From: Sphingopyxis sp. Root154
GTDB lineage: Bacteria; Pseudomonadota; Alphaproteobacteria; Sphingomonadales; Sphingomonadaceae
Direction of reading: 5' to 3'
Length of the DNA: 64,000 nucleotides
Assembly: GCF_001427105.1 (NCBI RefSeq)
Contig: NZ_LMGI01000002.1
Coordinates: 539,865-603,864 of the forward strand
Under the pieces are notes generated by a model. That model saw only the letters and a program-made list of their open reading frames with translations. It had not been told where the DNA came from and made no database searches. The position numbers and the translations under genes were made by a program. Positions 60,606 through 64,000 of this stretch are shown piece by piece. Positions within the stretch are counted from its first letter, which is position 1. Each line of letters starts with the position of its first letter.

Positions 60606-60836
60606 TTACGGGCTGGTCGGCTTGTCGTCGTCGTTGTCCGACGCGATGATGATGCCGCCAACGACAGCAACGAGAGCGAGGACAGCGATGATCCAGCTCG
60701 TGCTGCCTTCGAGTTCGCTCTGGCCGTCAACGGCCGAAGCTGCGCGGGCTGCGGGAGCAGCCGACGCGGCAACCGGCGCCGCAATCATCGAGGTCGCTGC
60801 GAGAGAGATCGCAGCTTTCTTAAGCAGGTTCATCAT
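60606..60836 (-). CDS. Small secreted or membrane protein, conserved hypothetical
   Basis: A 76-residue protein with a signal peptide (MNLLKKAAISLAATSMIAAPVAASA, cleavage near residue 26), a short Ser/Glu-rich mature stretch, one C-terminal hydrophobic segment (about residues 47-66, SWIIAVLALVAVVGGIIIA) and an acidic tail SDNDDDKPTSP. It is not a PEP-CTERM protein: no Pro-Glu-Pro motif and no basic end. Function unknown. GGAGAAAATG is a strong ribosome site. Downstream is a good terminator, so it is probably well expressed and monocistronic. Upstream, at 60945-60961, lies the palindrome TTGCCG-N5-CGGCAA. Confidence 0.83.
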   Translation of the reverse strand: MMNLLKKAAISLAATSMIAAPVAASAAPAARAASAVDGQSELEGSTSWIIAVLALVAVVGGIIIASDNDDDKPTSP

Positions 60837-61009
60837 TTTCTCCGTCCACTGGATTACTTTTGTCGAATCACACCGGCGAAGTTTCCCCCGGTCTGCTTCT
60901 GCAGCGCCTTCTTAGGCACGGCGTTCAGCAATTGCAACGACGTTTTGCCGTACCCCGGCAAATCTTAGTAAATCATAAATAGGGGAAAAGTTGTCGCATC
61001 GAACGCTAC

Positions 61010-61822
61010 TTATCCACGCCGTACGCGCTCGAAGGATTCGCTCGTGACAGGGTAGCCAAGATGCCCGGGGATGCAGAGATGGGCCTGCCCCTCACGCTCC
61101 TCGATCCATGGCGTGATGAGCTCGACCGGAAACTGGCCGGAATGCTCGGAAAAGCTGGAGAAATCTGCAACTTGTGCCAAGCGTTCGAGATTGCGCCGGG
61201 TGGGAAAGATCACCGACACGTCGCCGCGGTCGGCCATCGCCAGCGTGGCCTTCGCGCTCGCCCAGAAAATATGGCTGTGCTCGGCCTCCTCGACCGTCAG
61301 TTCATGGCTGTGCGGCGGGGCGGCGACGGCATAGAATCGCGTATCGAACGTCCGCGCCTCTTTGAAATTGGGGCACCATCGCGCGAAGGGGACGAAGGAT
61401 TCCAGTGCGATTCGGTCGCCGCGCGCCCCCAATATGTCCGAAAGCAGCGTTCCGGACAGCAACGCCCGCCGCACCTTGGCCACGTCGCTTTCGGCCAGCG
61501 CCGGCCAACCGACCGCGAGGCCCGTTTCTTCCAGCGTCTCGCGCAGCGCCGCGACCCGCGCAGCGCCGTCGGCTTCGTCGATGCCCAGCCCGTAAAGGCG
61601 CGCCACCCGATAATCGTCGGGATCGACGCGGCCGCCGGGAAACACGACCGCCCCGGCCGCGAAGGCCATGGTGACCGACCGCTTGACCATCAATATCTCG
61701 TCAGCGCCGCCGTCGTCCGCCGGCCGCATGATGACCAGCGTCGCGGCAGGAATGGCGCCGTCAGGCAAGGTCTCTGGCGATGGCGTCGTGGGGGTATCGA
61801 TCATGACCCAAGCGATAACCAT
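61010..61822 (-). CDS. Nudix hydrolase (NUDT19-like)
   Basis: A 270-residue diphosphohydrolase. The Nudix box is interrupted by an insert: GGRVDPDD is followed some 30 residues later by AALRETLEETGLAVG (REx2EExG). This is the pattern of the NUDT19/CoA-hydrolase-like group, in which CoA or acyl-CoA diphosphates are candidate substrates. The C-terminal part has FDTRFYAVAAPP and LTVEEAEHSHIFW. AAGGGGG precedes the ATG at 61822; an ATG at 61804 lacks a good site. It is divergent from the DUF4126 gene. Confidence 0.88.
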   Translation of the reverse strand: MVIAWVMIDTPTTPSPETLPDGAIPAATLVIMRPADDGGADEILMVKRSVTMAFAAGAVVFPGGRVDPDDYRVARLYGLGIDEADGAARVAALRETLEETGLAVGWPALAESDVAKVRRALLSGTLLSDILGARGDRIALESFVPFARWCPNFKEARTFDTRFYAVAAPPHSHELTVEEAEHSHIFWASAKATLAMADRGDVSVIFPTRRNLERLAQVADFSSFSEHSGQFPVELITPWIEEREGQAHLCIPGHLGYPVTSESFERVRRG

Positions 61823-61914
61823 GCCGCACCCCCTTGTCATCCCGGCATTGCGGCGGCGCGCGGACGGGTGCAAGATGAAGCCCGGCCAAGGGATCCGGAA
61901 CGGGGAGCACGGCA

Positions 61915-62571
61915 TTGGGAATCGTCGAGATTTTGGGCGTCGCGGGCAGCCTGAGCCTTCTAGCCGGCTGGCGGCTCTACCTCACCATATTGGCGACCGG
62001 CACCGCGATGCATTTCGGCTGGCTCCCCCTGCCCGAACATCTCGCCGCCTTGCAGGTGCTCGCCAATCCCTGGGTGCTCGGCGTTGCCGCGGTCGGCACC
62101 ATCGCCGAGTTCCTCGCCGACAAAATCCCCTGGATCGATTCGATCTGGGACACGATCCACAGCATCATCCGCCCGCTCGGCGGCGCGCTGCTCGCGCTCG
62201 CGCTGGTCGATTCGTCCGATCCGGCGTGGCAGGTGATCGCCTTCCTGCTGGGCGGCGGCGGCGCCTTGCTGAGCCATGGCGCAAAGGCGACGACGCGCGC
62301 GGTCGTCAACGTCAGCCCCGAACCGTTCAGCAACGCCGTGGTCTCGACCGGCGAAGATGTCGCCACGGGCGGCCTGCTGGCGCTCGCCATCGCCTATCCG
62401 CCGCTGGCCATCGTCATCGCGATCCTGCTCGCGGTCGCTGCGGTCATCGTGATCATCGCGCTGCGCCGGCTGCTGCGCAACATCAAGGCGACGTTGAAGC
62501 GCGCTTTGGGCGATGAACCGCCGGCGGCAGGCGAATTGCCGCCCGCTCAGGTTCCGACCCTGGACCGTTAG
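61915..62571 (+). CDS. DUF4126 family membrane protein
   Basis: A 218-residue inner-membrane protein with five to six hydrophobic segments (for example GVAGSLSLLAGWRLYLTILATG and LALAIAYPPLAIVIAILLAVAAVIVIIALR). The hydrophilic segment EFLADKIPWIDSIWDTIHSIIRP is the most conserved-looking part and typical of DUF4126. The start is a TTG with GGGGAG seven bases upstream; no nearby ATG gives a better fit. Function unknown. The upstream gap (61823-61914) contains degenerate sphingomonad-type intergenic palindrome sequence (TCATCCCGGCATTGCGG). Confidence 0.87.
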   Translation: MGIVEILGVAGSLSLLAGWRLYLTILATGTAMHFGWLPLPEHLAALQVLANPWVLGVAAVGTIAEFLADKIPWIDSIWDTIHSIIRPLGGALLALALVDSSDPAWQVIAFLLGGGGALLSHGAKATTRAVVNVSPEPFSNAVVSTGEDVATGGLLALAIAYPPLAIVIAILLAVAAVIVIIALRRLLRNIKATLKRALGDEPPAAGELPPAQVPTLDR

Positions 62572-62711
62572 AAAAACGGGCTGAAACGATGGCCCGTTAG
62601 CGATTGTATAACCATCGCCGCATAGGTTATTCTACGGAAACAGTGCAATTTTTCTCGGCAATTCGACGAGAGAAAAGGGACCAGGCTGCACCCATAGAAG
62701 AAGGGAAAACC
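62572..62711. promoter_or_regulatory. Gap before the autotransporter gene with two weak hairpins
   Basis: AACGGGC (62575-62581) and GCCCGTT (62592-62598) form a 7-pair stem just past the DUF4126 stop, a possible terminator without a T-run. Further on, TTTTCTCG and CGAGAGAAAA (about 62651-62676) flank GCAATTCGA. The region is AT-richer than its surroundings and probably holds the autotransporter promoter. No -35/-10 pair is convincing. AAGGGAAAACC directly precedes the ATG. Confidence 0.35.
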
Positions 62712-64000
62712 ATGCCTGCCTCGACCGCCCCCGATGCTTCTTCGTTCGCCATCAATCGGTCGCTGCGCACGCGCTTGCTAAAGCAGCCGCGCACCTTTTC
62801 CTGGACAAGTCGCCTTTTGTCCCGAACAGCCCTTGTTTCCGGAACTATTCTTTTCTCCTCCAGTCCTGTCCAGGCTGCCTGCACGACTGTTGGCAGTGTA
62901 ACCACTTGCGATACGGCCGCTCCCAATCCCTGGACGACCCGAGTTGGCGAGGGCAATACTCCGACTGGAGACAATCGCACCGTCGAAGTCTCGGGCGGCA
63001 GCGAAATCTCTACCGGCAACGACAACGCGATCAGCCTGCGCGACAATGCCAATATCACGATTCAAAGCGGTGCGACCGTCCGCAATGCTGCCACGACCTC
63101 CAACGGGCAGTTCGGCACGGGCGGCAACACAATTGAAATCCGCAACAACGGAACGATAACGATCGCGCCGACGGGACAGCTTCTTGCCACCGGAACCCAG
63201 GGACAAGCCGAAGCGGTGAACTTTCAGGGCGCCGGCAATACGATCATCAACAACGGCACCATCGACGCCGATAGAGCCGTCGCCATCTGGTCGCAGAATA
63301 CAAGCGGCCTGAACACCGTCGTCAACAACGCAACCGGCATCATCGAGGCCGGCAACGGCACGACGAGCACCGTGATCGGCGGCTCCGGCAACGGCGCTCT
63401 CGATTTCACCAACAGGGGCATTGTCAGGGGAAGCATCAGCCTCGCCGGCGGCAATGACATCCTGCGGCTCTTCACCGGCTCGACGGTAACCGGCAGTTTC
63501 AGCGGCGGTGCGGGCAACGACCAGATTTTTCTGAGCGGCGTCGGGCAATCGACCCTGCCCGGCAATTTCGTGGGCTTTGAATCGCTCGTCAAGAACGAGA
63601 CCGGCACCTGGACGCTGACCGGCACGATCACCGGTGTCACGGTCTCCGACGTTCAGGAGGGCACGCTGGTACTCACAGGCGACAACGCGAACTATACTGG
63701 TCAGGTCCTGGTCCGGGCTGCCGGTACGCTGGAGGCTCGCGCGCAAAGCCTGCCGCCGACGGTCACGAACGACGGGCTCGTGCGGTTCGCGCAGCCCGAT
63801 GGTGGAACCTATGCGGGGGCGATCACCGGCAGCGGCGCGATCGAAAAGACCGGCGCCGGCACACTGACGCTTAGCGGCGCGACCAATATAGCGGGAAACA
63901 CGAGGCTGAATGAGGGATCGCTGCTCCTCGCCAGCGGCGGGACGCTCGCCACGTCCGGCGTCACGATGGGCACCGCGACGACGCTGCAAATAGACGGGTC
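62712..64000 (+). CDS. Autotransporter-type adhesin or passenger protein (3' end cut by window edge)
   Basis: An open frame of 429 codons runs from the ATG to the window end without a stop. The N-terminus has a long basic, hydrophilic n-region (residues 1-34), then a hydrophobic stretch ending near Gln-Ala-Ala (about residue 56), which fits an extended signal peptide of autotransporters. The mature part is rich in Gly, Asn and Thr in short beta-strand repeats (NTIEIRNNGTITIAPTGQLL, NTIINNGTIDADRAVAIWSQ, GNDILRLFTGSTVTGSFSGG). PATR motifs are visible (IEKTGAGTLTLSGATNIAGN, TRLNEGSLLLASGG), as in type V passenger domains. Codon use in the first 80 codons is more AT-rich than the rest of the window. 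The barrel domain lies beyond the edge. Confidence 0.85.
   Translation, partial: MPASTAPDASSFAINRSLRTRLLKQPRTFSWTSRLLSRTALVSGTILFSSSPVQAACTTVGSVTTCDTAAPNPWTTRVGEGNTPTGDNRTVEVSGGSEISTGNDNAISLRDNANITIQSGATVRNAATTSNGQFGTGGNTIEIRNNGTITIAPTGQLLATGTQGQAEAVNFQGAGNTIINNGTIDADRAVAIWSQNTSGLNTVVNNATGIIEAGNGTTSTVIGGSGNGALDFTNRGIVRGSISLAGGNDILRLFTGSTVTGSFSGGAGNDQIFLSGVGQSTLPGNFVGFESLVKNETGTWTLTGTITGVTVSDVQEGTLVLTGDNANYTGQVLVRAAGTLEARAQSLPPTVTNDGLVRFAQPDGGTYAGAITGSGAIEKTGAGTLTLSGATNIAGNTRLNEGSLLLASGGTLATSGVTMGTATTLQIDG

Noticed and set aside
60606..60836. The small secreted protein as a PEP-CTERM exosortase substrate
   Set aside because: It has a C-terminal hydrophobic segment but no Pro-Glu-Pro motif and an acidic instead of basic end.
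1..64000. tRNA, rRNA, CRISPR arrays, integrases, transposases, att sites, riboswitches
   Set aside because: The gaps were read for cloverleaf ends, regularly spaced repeats and known aptamer cores, and the frames for transposase/integrase motifs; none was found.

Overview
The window is high-GC chromosomal DNA from an alphaproteobacterium, most likely a sphingomonad of Sphingopyxis type. The grounds are the complete exosortase A (XrtA) exopolysaccharide locus with its sphingomonad-specific accessory genes, the rpsB-tsf-pyrH-frr-uppS-cdsA-dxr-rseP-bamA-ompH-fabZ block, the zinc-free alphaproteobacterial L31, a GTTC-N7-GTTC type SOS box, and codon use strongly biased to G/C in the third position. 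No rRNA, tRNA, CRISPR array, integrase or insertion sequence was found. The genus call is an inference from gene content, not from a marker alignment.

Region 1 (1-16322) is the XrtA/EPS locus. A long minus-strand series runs from the acyl-CoA ligase (12037-13569) and PLP decarboxylase (10811-12040) through export lipoprotein, chain-length protein, tyrosine autokinase, outer-membrane protein, AAA ATPase, polysaccharide deacetylase, FemAB-like protein and glycosyltransferase to xrtA, which leaves the window at the left edge. A divergent plus-strand set (13605-16322) holds a GNAT enzyme, an acyl carrier protein and two alpha/beta hydrolases. Many junctions are 1- to 4-base stop/start overlaps, so translation is probably coupled. 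Together these would make, modify and export a polysaccharide and sort PEP-CTERM proteins; the ligase/ACP/decarboxylase/hydrolase group looks like a small pathway for an acyl or amine decoration.

Region 2 (16319-38099) is mixed housekeeping and metabolism: thioredoxin reductase, methyltransferase, a broken or partial small ORF, TrhO, a GMC oxidoreductase, DJ-1-like and VOC proteins, malate synthase G, a membrane diguanylate cyclase, an M20 hydrolase joined to astA and astB (arginine succinyltransferase pathway), small zinc-finger and DUF proteins, two alpha/beta hydrolases, an MHS-type transporter and an RhlE-like RNA helicase with a structured leader and an intrinsic terminator.

Region 3 (38409-51310) holds glpK, rpmE and the conserved translation/envelope block, read on the minus strand from rpsB to fabZ. 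It links translation (S2, EF-Ts, RRF), UMP kinase, undecaprenyl and CDP-diacylglycerol synthesis, isoprenoid entry (Dxr), site-2 protease, outer-membrane assembly (BamA, OmpH/Skp) and FabZ.

Region 4 (51311-64000) holds a small membrane-protein gene under a near-ideal alphaproteobacterial LexA box, pssA and psd, NADP isocitrate dehydrogenase, a CPA2 antiporter, a tandem M16 peptidase, a nitrilase-family amidase, a small secreted or membrane peptide, a Nudix hydrolase, a DUF4126 protein and the start of an autotransporter cut by the right edge. The SOS-controlled small membrane protein is the observation most worth following up.
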